From Spirochaetaceae bacterium (GTDB lineage: Bacteria; Spirochaetota; Spirochaetia; Treponematales; Treponemataceae), in contig JAFQDD010000024.1 of assembly GCA_017416145.1 (NCBI GenBank), positions 1-64,000 on the forward strand: DNA of 64,000 nucleotides, read 5' to 3'. Within the stretch, counting starts at the first letter, position 1, and each line of letters starts with the position of its first letter. The translations under genes and the position numbers were made by a program. Under the pieces are notes generated by a model, which was given only the letters and a program-made list of their open reading frames with translations, had not been told where the DNA came from and made no database searches. Below, one piece after another: positions 1 to 7,621 of this stretch.

Positions 1-2
1 GG

Positions 3-79
3 TGTGGAGAGAGAAAACCCGTTTTATCGAAAAAAATGGGTTTTCTCTCTCCACAAAGTTTAACAGCTTTTCAAAGCTG
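3..79. repeat. Two adjacent hairpins of a dispersed palindromic repeat family
   Basis: Positions 3-20 and 38-55 are perfect 18-base inverted arms (TGTGGAGAGAGAAAACCC and its complement) around a 17-base spacer containing TTTTATCGAAAAAA. A second hairpin follows at once: CAGCTTT (64-70) and AAAGCTG (73-79). The spacer and inner arm closely resemble hairpin D of the cluster near 51387-51432, so this looks like another copy of the same dispersed element, cut by the window edge. It may also end transcription of the minus-strand gene at 104-715, but no clean T-tract marks it as a simple terminator. Confidence 0.75.
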
Positions 80-103
80 CCCCCCCCAAAAGTCTTGGGA
101 ATA

Positions 104-715
104 TTACTTACACCAAACAGAATCTAAAATTGTGTAAGAAAAGCTCAAAGTTGGCTCATTGGCTGATTTTGAGCTTTTTTCGTTTATGCGGATGTAAGCA
201 AGTTGAAAAACCTTAAAATCAATTTTGTAATTTGAATCAAGGGATATTTTTGATGATGTATTTTTTTTTGAAAATCCCAAGGGACAGAAAAGTCTTCTAT
301 CTTTGAGAAATGGGATTTCTTGAAAATTTGGTGATTTTACAGAAAGGGCGGCAACATTTTTTACGTCCCAAATATTAACTAGTTGCAAGTTTTCTAAAGT
401 AATTTTTGTAGAAGTAAATTGAGATTTTAGTTCTTTTAGTGGATAAAGTTTTTTCAGTGGGTTTTTCGTCTCACACAGCGGAGCCTGTTGCAATTCAGAA
501 GCCTCTTGGACAGCAGACATCTCCAGTTTAGCGAAGTCCGCCCCACACAGCGTATCAGCTTTGATTTTAGAAACAGCTTGGTCAGCAGAGACTGCCTCAC
601 ACAGGGGAATGCACACTGGGAAAATCGGGAAAAAATCCCTTTGATATTGAGAAAAAAACTTTACAAGTTCTGATTTTATGTTTCCGTGGGGAATAATGGC
701 TAAAATATCTTGCAT
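104..715 (-). CDS. Hypothetical protein (203 aa)
   Basis: I do not recognise this protein. It is 203 residues with no signal peptide, clear membrane segment or catalytic motif that I can name. The N-terminus reads MQDILAIIPHGN and the C-terminal half has alternating hydrophobic/charged strands such as FKVFQLAYIRI and PTLSFSYTIL, suggesting a small soluble alpha/beta protein. The middle (about residues 35-90) is Ala/Ser/Glu-rich and may be a variable linker. It is divergent from the lipoprotein at 766. An extended -10 (TGC-TATGTT) lies 11 nt upstream of the ATG and there is no Shine-Dalgarno, as for several other genes here, which supports a real gene. The plus-strand reading frame inside it is judged a shadow. 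Confidence 0.6.
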   Translation of the reverse strand: MQDILAIIPHGNIKSELVKFFSQYQRDFFPIFPVCIPLCEAVSADQAVSKIKADTLCGADFAKLEMSAVQEASELQQAPLCETKNPLKKLYPLKELKSQFTSTKITLENLQLVNIWDVKNVAALSVKSPNFQEIPFLKDRRLFCPLGFSKKNTSSKISLDSNYKIDFKVFQLAYIRINEKSSKSANEPTLSFSYTILDSVWCK

Positions 716-751
716 AATTCAAAATTAACATAGCATTAAAATCAAATCTTT

Positions 752-765
752 GCTATATTTAAACA
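752..765 (+). promoter_or_regulatory. Extended -10 placing transcription start at the ATG (leaderless)
   Basis: TGC followed by TATATT at 754-759, with only six bases before the ATG at 766 and no Shine-Dalgarno. A start site about 7 nt after the -10 would coincide with the start codon. Confidence 0.5.
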
Positions 766-2463
766 ATGAAGAAAAATTTTTTTACACGACTTTTTTATGC
801 TGGAACAATTTTAATATCACTTTTTTTAGTTTCATGTTCCAATTCAACAAAAATATCACCATTAAATCAAAATGCAAAAAATAACAAAATTTCTGGAGAA
901 AATGGCTCTTATATGTTTTATTCCTTTGGGAAAAAGTTTTTTTCAGAAAATCAAAATGCCCTTGAATTAACTTTTGGGACGGTGAAAAATCCAACGGAAA
1001 TTACAGTTGCTTTTTTATACAACACAGATTTTAAAGGAAAAAAACTAATTTCTTCCTTGCCAAGCCGAAATACTTGCACAATTTTACTTTCTGATGATTG
1101 TGATCAATCAAAAATCAGTTTTGCCTTTTTACCAGAAATAAAAGATACCATAAAAGGCTTTTTGGTTTATTCAGAAGGGGATTTGACACTAGAAAATGCT
1201 ACAGGAACGAAGGCTGCTTTAGGATTTGATAAAAATTACCAAAATCCAACATCAAAAGAGGAAAATCAAGAAAATACAGTTTTTTGGTACGGATTTGGGC
1301 CAAATGGAGGTACAATTTCTTCTGAAAACCCAAGTTTTATAGATTTTTCAGAGGCAAAGGCTTTGGCTTTTAGTTCAGAAGAGGCTAAATATCAAATTGG
1401 ATTTCGGGATAATAACGAAGATTTAGGAGAACTTGGCTTTCAAAACAAGGTGAAAATCTCTTTTGGCGACACAGTTCTTTCAATTAGACGAAGCCCAAAT
1501 CAAGCCGATGTAAATTTGTATCAAAATCGCTTTCAAAATCAACTTGGGAAAATCACTATTCGAGAAAATTCTGAAATGATAGAAAGTTTTGTGTGTTATT
1601 TTGAAGAAAAAACAAATGATTTTGAGCCAATTTTGGTGGATCCATATTTGATTATTGATTGGAGTCCAGAAACTTGGCGAAATCCAAATTTTGAAGTTTA
1701 TGCTTGGGAGCAATTTCCAAATATCCTTATTTTTGACACATTGAATTATGCAGTTCAAAATGATTTGTTAAAACGTATGGCTTTTTTCACAGAAAAAGAA
1801 GGTTTTCGTGGACGTTTGGCAGCTGACGAAGAAATTAAAGATTTGCACGGGTTTAATGCCCACGATTATCGCTCAGAAACTTTGGCAGCCTTTTTTGATT
1901 TAGCCGAAAAAGAAAATTTCCCACTAAATCAAATGGAAAAAGATTTACGCTCTTTGCTTGAAGATGCAAAAATCATTATAAAAACAGAAACAGGTTACGA
2001 AAAAGGAGAGGGTGCAATTATTTCCATTTCTCAGGAATCTCCTCGATATTTGCGTTCTCAGTTTATTGCTCACGAAGGTGCACACGGAATTTATTTTATG
2101 GACGAAGAGTTTAGAAATCTTGTGGACGTGATTTATGATATTATTGATACAAAGAGTTTACAATTTTTGCAAGGATTTTTTGCTTCTCAACCAAGTTTAG
2201 GCTACGATCCAAATGATCCATATTTAATGCGAAACGAGTTGATGGCATACTTGTTGCAACAGTCAGTTGCTGCAATCCCTGGATATTTTGCTGAAACTCT
2301 TGCTTGGCGAGGTACTGTAAACAAGGCAATTCCAGAACTTGCAAAATATGTGCGAGATACAAAGGCTCAAGGATTTGTAGATGCTGCCAATGTTTTAGAA
2401 GGCTTTTTGTTTTCAAAATATGGTTTAGCCGCAGGAAGAGTTTCCTTAACTAGCGTGGAATAG
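766..2463 (+). CDS. Secreted lipoprotein with gluzincin-like HExxH motif, putative metallopeptidase
   Basis: A 565-residue lipoprotein: a positively charged start, a hydrophobic stretch and a lipobox ending LVSC with Cys at residue 24. The C-terminal part has a zinc-binding HEGAH motif (His436, Glu437, His440). About 50 residues later comes an NELMAY motif whose Glu491 could be the third zinc ligand, the gluzincin pattern. The N-terminal 280 residues look beta-rich and may be a substrate-binding or carbohydrate-binding region. I infer an outer-surface or periplasmic metallopeptidase; the substrate is unknown and the family is not one I can name with certainty. It stands alone, with a terminator at 2484-2518 and a converging neighbour. 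The start is fixed by the signal peptide and by a -10 element immediately upstream. Confidence 0.75.
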   Translation: MKKNFFTRLFYAGTILISLFLVSCSNSTKISPLNQNAKNNKISGENGSYMFYSFGKKFFSENQNALELTFGTVKNPTEITVAFLYNTDFKGKKLISSLPSRNTCTILLSDDCDQSKISFAFLPEIKDTIKGFLVYSEGDLTLENATGTKAALGFDKNYQNPTSKEENQENTVFWYGFGPNGGTISSENPSFIDFSEAKALAFSSEEAKYQIGFRDNNEDLGELGFQNKVKISFGDTVLSIRRSPNQADVNLYQNRFQNQLGKITIRENSEMIESFVCYFEEKTNDFEPILVDPYLIIDWSPETWRNPNFEVYAWEQFPNILIFDTLNYAVQNDLLKRMAFFTEKEGFRGRLAADEEIKDLHGFNAHDYRSETLAAFFDLAEKENFPLNQMEKDLRSLLEDAKIIIKTETGYEKGEGAIISISQESPRYLRSQFIAHEGAHGIYFMDEEFRNLVDVIYDIIDTKSLQFLQGFFASQPSLGYDPNDPYLMRNELMAYLLQQSVAAIPGYFAETLAWRGTVNKAIPELAKYVRDTKAQGFVDAANVLEGFLFSKYGLAAGRVSLTSVE

Positions 2464-2483
2464 AAAAACTTAGATAATGGAGA

Positions 2484-2518
2484 GAGGATTTAGTGATTGG
2501 CTAAATCCTCTTTTTTTT
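2484..2518 (+). terminator. Rho-independent terminator after the lipoprotein gene
   Basis: GAGGATTTAG and CTAAATCCTC form a 10-bp stem with a 7-nt loop, followed by eight T. It lies between converging genes. Confidence 0.85.
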
Positions 2519-2533
2519 CAACAAATTAGCCCT

Positions 2534-3964
2534 TTAAAACATTTCCTTTGCCAAATCCAGTAAGGTTTCTTTTTGGTTAATCTTTGGGTTTTCCAGCACT
2601 TTTTCCAAAAGTCCGTTTAGAACTTCTCCCATTTTTTTCCCAGCTGGGAAACCTGCTTCAATCAAATCTTTTCCAGAAACCGCTAAATCTTTTAGGGAAA
2701 ATGCAACCTGATTTTCAAGCTCTTTATCAATTCGGCTTTTGAACTCAGAAAGATTTTCTATCCATTTTCCTTCTGTAAAAACCTTTTCATCCTCGTCTTT
2801 TCCGTAAGCGTCAGCTTGGCGAAGATAAAACAAATCTTGCAAAACCTCTGGAAATGGCAAAATTTGTGTGTTGTGTTTTGCAATAAACCTACGAATGGCA
2901 CTTTCTTGCCAAGTGGACTCATAATGAAACATGTGATTTTCAACTAAGTGAACAACGTATTTTATTGTATCATTTGGAAATCGAAGCCTTGTTAAAACAT
3001 CTTTTGCAATTTTTGCACTTGGATATTCGTGACCGTGGAAAGTGTTAAAATCTTCCATAGTTTCTTTTCCATCTTTGAAATATGGCCGTTTTTCAATCCT
3101 TTTTGCAGCTGGTTTTCCAATGTCGTGGAAAAGGGAAGCTAGGCGTAATTCCACAGAAGCTTGATTTTTAGAGGCTAGAATAACTCCATCAAGGGCATAA
3201 ATCAAATGGTCAAGAACGTCAAAACTGTGAAAGCCCCGAATATCCTTTTGAAGAACATTTCTACACCCTGCAAACTCTGGTAGAAAAATTTTCAAAATCC
3301 CAGTTTTTTCCATAAGATTTAGAGCAACAGAGGGCTTTGGAGATTTTAGCATTTTCACAAATTCGTCTCGAAATCGTTCTATGGAAATCCCTTTTGTAAT
3401 GTGATTTGTAACTGGAATTGCTTTTAGAGTTTCTGGTTCAATTTCAAAACCAAGTTGAGCTGCAAAACGAAGGGCACGAACTGGGCGAAGACCGTCTTCT
3501 GAAAATCTTTCTAGAGGATTTCCCACTGTGCGAATGGTTTTTTGCTGAATATCAATTTGGCCACCGAAGGGGTCAACAATGCTTCCATCAGCCAAAGACG
3601 CCGCAATAGCATTCATTGTAAAATCCCTGCGAGACAAATCTTCTTCTATTTTTGAAGCGTATTCCACTTTGTCCGGATGCCGCCCGTCTGTGTAATCTTT
3701 TTCTATACGATAGGTGGTGGCTTCTATGCTTTGCCCCATAAACAAAATTGTAACAGTTCCGTGGGCAATTCCAGTTGGAATAACCTTGTGAAAAATCCGA
3801 ATAACGTCCTCAGGTTTTGCGTTTGTGGCAATATCGTAGTCAGAAATCTCTTTGCCTAAAATCAAATCACGAACCGCTCCACCCACAAGAAAGGCTTCGT
3901 ATCCATTTTGAGTAAAAATCTTATTTATTCGTTGTAAAATCTCTGGAATCGGAATTGTTTTCAT
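2534..3964 (-). CDS. CCA tRNA nucleotidyltransferase / poly(A) polymerase family with HD domain
   Basis: A class II nucleotidyltransferase of 476 residues. The head domain shows FLVGGAVRDLILGK followed by DYDIAT, the metal-binding aspartate pair. Then come the RRDFTMNA motif and the LRPVRALRFAAQLGF neck signature of the PolyA_pol/CCA enzymes. The C-terminal half carries an HD domain with LFHDIGKP (about residues 250-330). The likely role is adding or repairing the 3' CCA of tRNAs, which fits the tRNA genes in this window that do not encode CCA. A poly(A) polymerase cannot be excluded from sequence alone. A TTG codon further upstream (at 4000) is possible, but the ATG at 3964 sits just behind a -10 (TATACT) with TTGTCT 16 bases before it, and is preferred. 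Confidence 0.88.
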   Translation of the reverse strand: MKTIPIPEILQRINKIFTQNGYEAFLVGGAVRDLILGKEISDYDIATNAKPEDVIRIFHKVIPTGIAHGTVTILFMGQSIEATTYRIEKDYTDGRHPDKVEYASKIEEDLSRRDFTMNAIAASLADGSIVDPFGGQIDIQQKTIRTVGNPLERFSEDGLRPVRALRFAAQLGFEIEPETLKAIPVTNHITKGISIERFRDEFVKMLKSPKPSVALNLMEKTGILKIFLPEFAGCRNVLQKDIRGFHSFDVLDHLIYALDGVILASKNQASVELRLASLFHDIGKPAAKRIEKRPYFKDGKETMEDFNTFHGHEYPSAKIAKDVLTRLRFPNDTIKYVVHLVENHMFHYESTWQESAIRRFIAKHNTQILPFPEVLQDLFYLRQADAYGKDEDEKVFTEGKWIENLSEFKSRIDKELENQVAFSLKDLAVSGKDLIEAGFPAGKKMGEVLNGLLEKVLENPKINQKETLLDLAKEMF

Positions 3965-3999
3965 TATTTCTAGTATACAAATCTTAAAAAAACTAGACA
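3965..3999 (-). promoter_or_regulatory. Promoter for the CCA-adding enzyme gene, leaderless geometry
   Basis: On the minus strand TTGTCT (3994-3999), a 16-nt spacer, then TATACT (3972-3977), and seven bases later the ATG at 3964. There is no Shine-Dalgarno. Confidence 0.55.
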
Positions 4000-4010
4000 A
4001 GGGGAAAGGT

Positions 4011-4066
4011 AATTATGAATTAAGAATTATGAATTAAGAATTATGAATTAAGAATGAAGAATTAAG
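4011..4066. repeat. Four tandem copies of a 14-bp AT-rich unit
   Basis: Three exact copies of AATTATGAATTAAG at 4011-4024, 4025-4038 and 4039-4052, and a fourth diverged copy at 4053-4066. It marks the left edge of the accessory island. Confidence 0.9.
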
Positions 4067-4083
4067 AAGAGGAATTTTTTTGG

Positions 4084-4200
4084 AGCCACCTTATACCCTT
4101 TGTTCCGGCCAAACGGGGTTCCCTAACGGTCATCCTCCTCGCAAGTGCCTAAAGTCACTTGCTGCGGTGGACTATCGCCCCTAATGTCCGGGCTAGGCTT
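4084..4200. repeat. GC-richer palindromic intergenic element
   Basis: A non-coding stretch of much higher GC than its surroundings. It contains the hairpin GCAAGTG (4141-4147) / CACTTGC (4156-4162) and a GGAC/GTCC pair around 4169-4188. On the minus strand it includes the octamer CCGTTAGG, which is also at the core of the 32-bp repeats at 8800 and 9678. Abrupt base composition and palindromes suggest a mobile or dispersed repeat; I cannot name the family. Confidence 0.5.
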
Positions 4201-4225
4201 GTATCGAAGCAATGGCAATATTTAT

Positions 4226-4254
4226 TTGACGTAAAAAATTACTTGTGCTATATT
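4226..4254 (+). promoter_or_regulatory. Strong sigma70-like promoter of the putative antitoxin RNA
   Basis: TTGACG (4226-4231), a 17-nt spacer, and TATATT (4249-4254) preceded by TGC. This is one of the best promoter matches in the window, and no credible gene follows it: only the small transcript ending at 4351. Confidence 0.75.
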
Positions 4255-4260
4255 AAAAAA

Positions 4261-4351
4261 GAGGAAACGCCCAAGCTCATTTTGTCGTCTCTACTTTTTT
4301 TTGGTTATAAGCCGTCAAAAGTTGGTAGACTGTATGGCGGCTTTATTTTTT
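4261..4351 (+). ncRNA. Putative antisense RNA of a type I toxin-antitoxin pair
   Basis: The promoter at 4226-4254 predicts a transcript starting near 4261. It ends about 90 nt later at a terminator: AAGCCG (4309-4314) pairs with CGGCTT (4338-4343), followed by a T-rich run to 4351. The RNA converges on the gene for a 32-residue hydrophobic peptide on the minus strand, and its 3' end abuts the peptide's stop codon, so the two transcripts should overlap at their 3' ends. This is the layout of Fst/RNAII and TxpA/RatA type pairs. No convincing long complementarity to the peptide's ribosome-binding site was seen, so the mode of pairing is unknown. Confidence 0.6.
4308..4351 (+). terminator. Terminator of the putative antitoxin RNA
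   Basis: Stem TAAGCCG/CGGCTTTA with a large loop and a T-rich tail (TTTATTTTTT) on the plus strand. The minus strand has the stem but no T-tract directly after it, so toxin mRNA may read further. Confidence 0.7.
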
Positions 4352-4448
4352 ACTCTTTATCTTTTTTTAGGTAAGAGAGCAACGCTATAACTGTACCAGT
4401 TATGGTAGCAACACAAGTTACTACTGCAATAACCAATTCCAAAGTCAT
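4350..4448 (-). CDS. Small hydrophobic peptide (32 aa), putative type I toxin
   Basis: This 32-residue frame is too short for usual gene callers. It starts MTLELVIAVV, has one uninterrupted hydrophobic helix (about residues 5-26) and ends in a charged tail, KKDKE. That is the architecture of membrane-acting type I toxins of the Fst/TxpA/holin-like kind. It has an excellent Shine-Dalgarno, GGGAGG at 4455-4460, six bases before the ATG, and a strong minus-strand promoter (TTTACA-N17-TATAAT) at 4612-4640 giving a leader of about 155 nt. A convergent small RNA overlaps its 3' side. Membrane depolarisation as its action is inferred from the architecture only. Confidence 0.65.
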   Translation of the reverse strand: MTLELVIAVVTCVATITGTVIALLSYLKKDKE

Positions 4449-4489
4449 AACAAGCCTCCCTAGTCTTTTATTTCAGCAAAAGCCAGATT

Positions 4490-4605
4490 TGAGTTGGGAG
4501 TAGGGAGCGACGGCGTAAGCCAGAAAATTGCGAGTAACGCAGCAATTTTAGCGAGTCTCGGTTGAGCCCCTGCGAAACCGTAGCCTGAACTTAGGCATTT
4601 CCAAT
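4490..4605 (-). repeat. Structured leader/repeat with long hairpin upstream of the small toxin
   Basis: AAAATTGC (4524-4531) and GCAATTTT (4542-4549) form a hairpin with an inner GCG/CGC pair, in a GC-rich block unlike its flanks. CGGTT and AACCG near 4559-4580 form another potential pair. A stretch here (AGCGA...GGTTGAGC, 4549-4567) is a weak relative of the 32-bp repeats flanking the KilA-N gene. It would lie in the 5' leader of the toxin mRNA and could sequester or delay translation. Confidence 0.45.
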
Positions 4606-4611
4606 AAATCA

Positions 4612-4640
4612 ATTATAAAAAAACGAATGAATAATGTAAA
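4612..4640 (-). promoter_or_regulatory. Promoter of the small toxin gene
   Basis: On the minus strand TTTACA (4635-4640), exactly 17 nt, then TATAAT (4612-4617). The predicted start is near 4605, about 155 nt before the toxin ATG. Confidence 0.65.
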
Positions 4641-4745
4641 GTAAAAATACAATAAATGTATATAATTGTTTACAATCTCTGCTATATTAAGAATACTTTG
4701 TGAATATCTATACTTACCATAAAATATATTATGTAAAAATTTTAC

Positions 4746-4774
4746 TGAACAAATCCCATTTTTCTTGCTATAAT
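4746..4774 (+). promoter_or_regulatory. Promoter of the MmeI-like gene, leaderless geometry
   Basis: TGAACA (4746-4751), a 17-nt spacer, then TGC-adjacent TATAAT (4769-4774), with only six bases to the ATG at 4781. This decides the start in favour of 4781 rather than the GTG/TTG-type starts upstream. Confidence 0.55.
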
Positions 4775-4780
4775 ACTAGA

Positions 4781-7621
4781 ATGACACAGATTGAACAAAC
4801 ACAACACGCAAAGGATTTCTTTGAATATTGGCAAGATAAAGGCGACGAAAAACAAGAAACACAACGCTATTGGATTGAACTTTTACAAAATGTTTTAGGA
4901 ATTGAAAATCCATCTAGATATATCGAATTTGAAAAAACAGTAAAAATCAAACACACAAATTTTATTGATGCATATATTTCAAGCACAAAAGTTTTAATTG
5001 AACAAAAAGGTGCAAAAGTTGATTTAACAAAACCTCAAGAACAATCAGATGGAGCAATGCTTACTCCATATCAACAAGCAAAACGTTATGCAGATGAACT
5101 TTCATACGATTTAAAACCACGGTGGATTGTTGTAAGCAATTTTAAAGAAATCCATGTTCATGATATGAACAATCTTCACGCAGAACCAGAAATTATCAAA
5201 TTGGAAAATCTTGAAAAGGAATATTATCGTTTACAATTTTTGGTTGATACAAAAAATGAAAATATCCGCCGAGAAGAAGAAATCTCTTTACAAGCAGGAA
5301 TCTTGGTTGGAAAACTTTACGACGCACTTATAAAAGAATACATCAACCCGGACGAAAAAAGTTTGCGTAGTTTGAATATTTTATGCGTTCGCTTAGTTTT
5401 CTGTTTTTATGCAGAAGATGCAGGACTTTTTGAAACTCGCACAAGTTTTGAAGATTATATAAAATCATTTAACTTACAAAATCTTCGAGACGCATTTATT
5501 AAACTTTTCAAAGGTTTAGACACAAAACTTGAAAATCGAGATAAATACGACACAAGTCTAAAACCTTTTCCTTATGTAAACGGTGGACTTTTTGCCGCAG
5601 AAGACATTGAAATTCCAAATTTTACCCAAGAAATAGTGGACGTTTTAGTAAACGATTGTGCTCCGTTTGATTGGCGAGAAATTAGCCCAACAATTTTTGG
5701 AGCAGTTTTTGAATCAACATTGAACCCAGAAACACGCAGAACAGGGGGAATGCACTACACTTCAATTGAAAATATTCACAAAGTAATCGACCCACTTTTT
5801 ATGGACGAATTAGAAGCCGAATTTGAAAAAATCTGTGCAACAACCAATGCAAAAACAAAAAATGATAAACTTCACGCTTTTCAAGAAAAACTTGGGAAGT
5901 TAAAATTTCTAGACCCAGCTTGTGGAAGTGGAAACTTTTTAACAGAAACATATTTGAGCATTCGTCGCTTGGAAAATAAAGTAATTTCAGTGCTAAATAA
6001 TGGCGAAAAAGTTTTAGGCTTTGACGAATTTATCAAAGTAAAAATCAATCAGTTCTACGGAATCGAAATAAATGACTTTGCCGTAACCGTTGCAAAAACC
6101 GCATTGTGGATTGCCGAAAGTCAAATGATGACCGAAACCGAAAAAATTATCGGAATGAATTTGGACTTTTTGCCTTTGACAACAAATGCGTTTATTGTGG
6201 AAGGCAACGCGTTGCGAATGAATTGGGCAACTTTAAAACCGATTGATGAAAACGTGCAACTCAACGACGGACTTTTTGCAGGTTTTGCCACAGAAGTAGA
6301 CGGAAACGAGATTCAGTATGATTATATCATGGGGAATCCTCCGTTTGTGGGTGCGAGATTGATGTCTAGTGACCAAAAAAATGATGTAATTTCTGTTTGG
6401 GGTAATATAAAAAATATCGGTAACGTTGATTATGTTTCTTGTTGGTATAAAAAAGCTGCCGACTTGATGAAAAATTCAAATATAAAAACGGCATTAGTTT
6501 CTACAAACTCTATTACACAAGGTGAACAAGTTGCAATTATGTGGAAGCCTTTAATGGAAATGGGAGTAAAAATTGACTTTGCATACAGAACGTTTAGATG
6601 GGATAGTGAGTCTATACAAAAAGCTCATGTACATTGTGTAATTGTTGGTTTTAGTTGTTACATGGATTCAGAATTGCTACGCAATTCTAAAGAAAAAAGG
6701 ATTTTTAATTCAGACGGGACAGTAGATATTGCAAAAAATATAAATGGCTATTTGGTAAATGCAGATGATATTTTTATTGAAAGTAGAACCAAACCTTTGT
6801 GCGATGTTCCAGAAATTGGAATTGGCAATAAACCCATTGACGGAGGAAATTATCTTTTTACCGAAGATGAAATGAAGGATTTTATTAAAAAAGAACCTTT
6901 GTCTGAAAAATACTTTAAGAAGTGGATTGGAGCAGATGAATTCATCAATGGTTACTATAGATATTGTCTTTGGCTTGGAGATTGTTCCCAAAGTGAGCTT
7001 CTGAAAATGCCAGAATGTCTAAAACGTGTAAAAGCTGTAAGAGAGCTTAGACTTGCAAGTAAAAGTGAAGGAACTAGAAAAATAGCAGAAAAACCAACTC
7101 GCTTTCATGTTGAAAATTTTCCGATTGATAATTATATCGTTTTACCTGAAACATCATCTGAAAAAAGGCAATATATTCCATTGGGATTTATGAGTCCAGA
7201 AATTTTATGCAGTAATGCAATAAGACTTGCTCCTAATGCTACATTGTACCATTTTGGAATTCTTACATCTTCTGTCCACATGGCCTGGATGCGTGTTGTA
7301 TGTGGCAGATTAGAAACTCGATATCGTTACTCAAAAGATATTGTTTACAACAACTTCCCTTGGTGTAATCCAACAGATGAACAAAGGGCCAAAATCGAAA
7401 AGACAGCTCAAGCAATACTTGACGCACGTGCAAAATATCCTGATTGTTCCTTAGCACAGCTTTATGGAGAAAACGCCTTTTTGTTTTCAGAACTTGTTAA
7501 AGCTCACCAAGCCAACGACCGTGCAGTAATGGAAGCCTACGGTTTTTCAAAAGATATGACCGAAAGCGAAATCGTCGCAGAATTGTTTAAAATGTACGAA
7601 AAGTTGACGGAGGGGAAATAA
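4781..7621 (+). CDS. MmeI-like type IIL restriction-modification enzyme
   Basis: A single-chain restriction endonuclease/adenine methyltransferase of 946 residues. The N-terminus holds a PD-(D/E)XK-like nuclease site, Asp63 and Glu74-Gln75-Lys76, matching the D-X9/10-EXK spacing of MmeI. A helical connector follows. The methyltransferase core has motif I FLDPACGSGNFL (about residue 377) and motif IV NPPF (about residue 519, the gamma-class NPPF/Y form). The last 300 residues should be the target-recognition and C-terminal helical domains. One enzyme both cuts and methylates, so no separate hsdS-like partner is needed. The start is set by the -10 at 4769-4774. The stop codon overlaps the ATG of the RES-domain gene (TAATG), so the two are translationally coupled. 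I am confident of the family; specificity cannot be read by eye. Confidence 0.9.
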   Translation: MTQIEQTQHAKDFFEYWQDKGDEKQETQRYWIELLQNVLGIENPSRYIEFEKTVKIKHTNFIDAYISSTKVLIEQKGAKVDLTKPQEQSDGAMLTPYQQAKRYADELSYDLKPRWIVVSNFKEIHVHDMNNLHAEPEIIKLENLEKEYYRLQFLVDTKNENIRREEEISLQAGILVGKLYDALIKEYINPDEKSLRSLNILCVRLVFCFYAEDAGLFETRTSFEDYIKSFNLQNLRDAFIKLFKGLDTKLENRDKYDTSLKPFPYVNGGLFAAEDIEIPNFTQEIVDVLVNDCAPFDWREISPTIFGAVFESTLNPETRRTGGMHYTSIENIHKVIDPLFMDELEAEFEKICATTNAKTKNDKLHAFQEKLGKLKFLDPACGSGNFLTETYLSIRRLENKVISVLNNGEKVLGFDEFIKVKINQFYGIEINDFAVTVAKTALWIAESQMMTETEKIIGMNLDFLPLTTNAFIVEGNALRMNWATLKPIDENVQLNDGLFAGFATEVDGNEIQYDYIMGNPPFVGARLMSSDQKNDVISVWGNIKNIGNVDYVSCWYKKAADLMKNSNIKTALVSTNSITQGEQVAIMWKPLMEMGVKIDFAYRTFRWDSESIQKAHVHCVIVGFSCYMDSELLRNSKEKRIFNSDGTVDIAKNINGYLVNADDIFIESRTKPLCDVPEIGIGNKPIDGGNYLFTEDEMKDFIKKEPLSEKYFKKWIGADEFINGYYRYCLWLGDCSQSELLKMPECLKRVKAVRELRLASKSEGTRKIAEKPTRFHVENFPIDNYIVLPETSSEKRQYIPLGFMSPEILCSNAIRLAPNATLYHFGILTSSVHMAWMRVVCGRLETRYRYSKDIVYNNFPWCNPTDEQRAKIEKTAQAILDARAKYPDCSLAQLYGENAFLFSELVKAHQANDRAVMEAYGFSKDMTESEIVAELFKMYEKLTEGK

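Noticed and set aside
3-55. Simple rho-independent terminator
   Set aside because: The arms are 18 bp around a 17-base spacer but no T-run follows on either strand; the relationship to 51387-51432 suggests a repeat element.
488-673. 61-aa plus-strand reading frame
   Set aside because: Antisense to the 104-715 gene and without start signals.
4159-4374. 71-aa plus-strand reading frame
   Set aside because: It covers a palindromic element, the antitoxin promoter and the terminator; no start signal fits.
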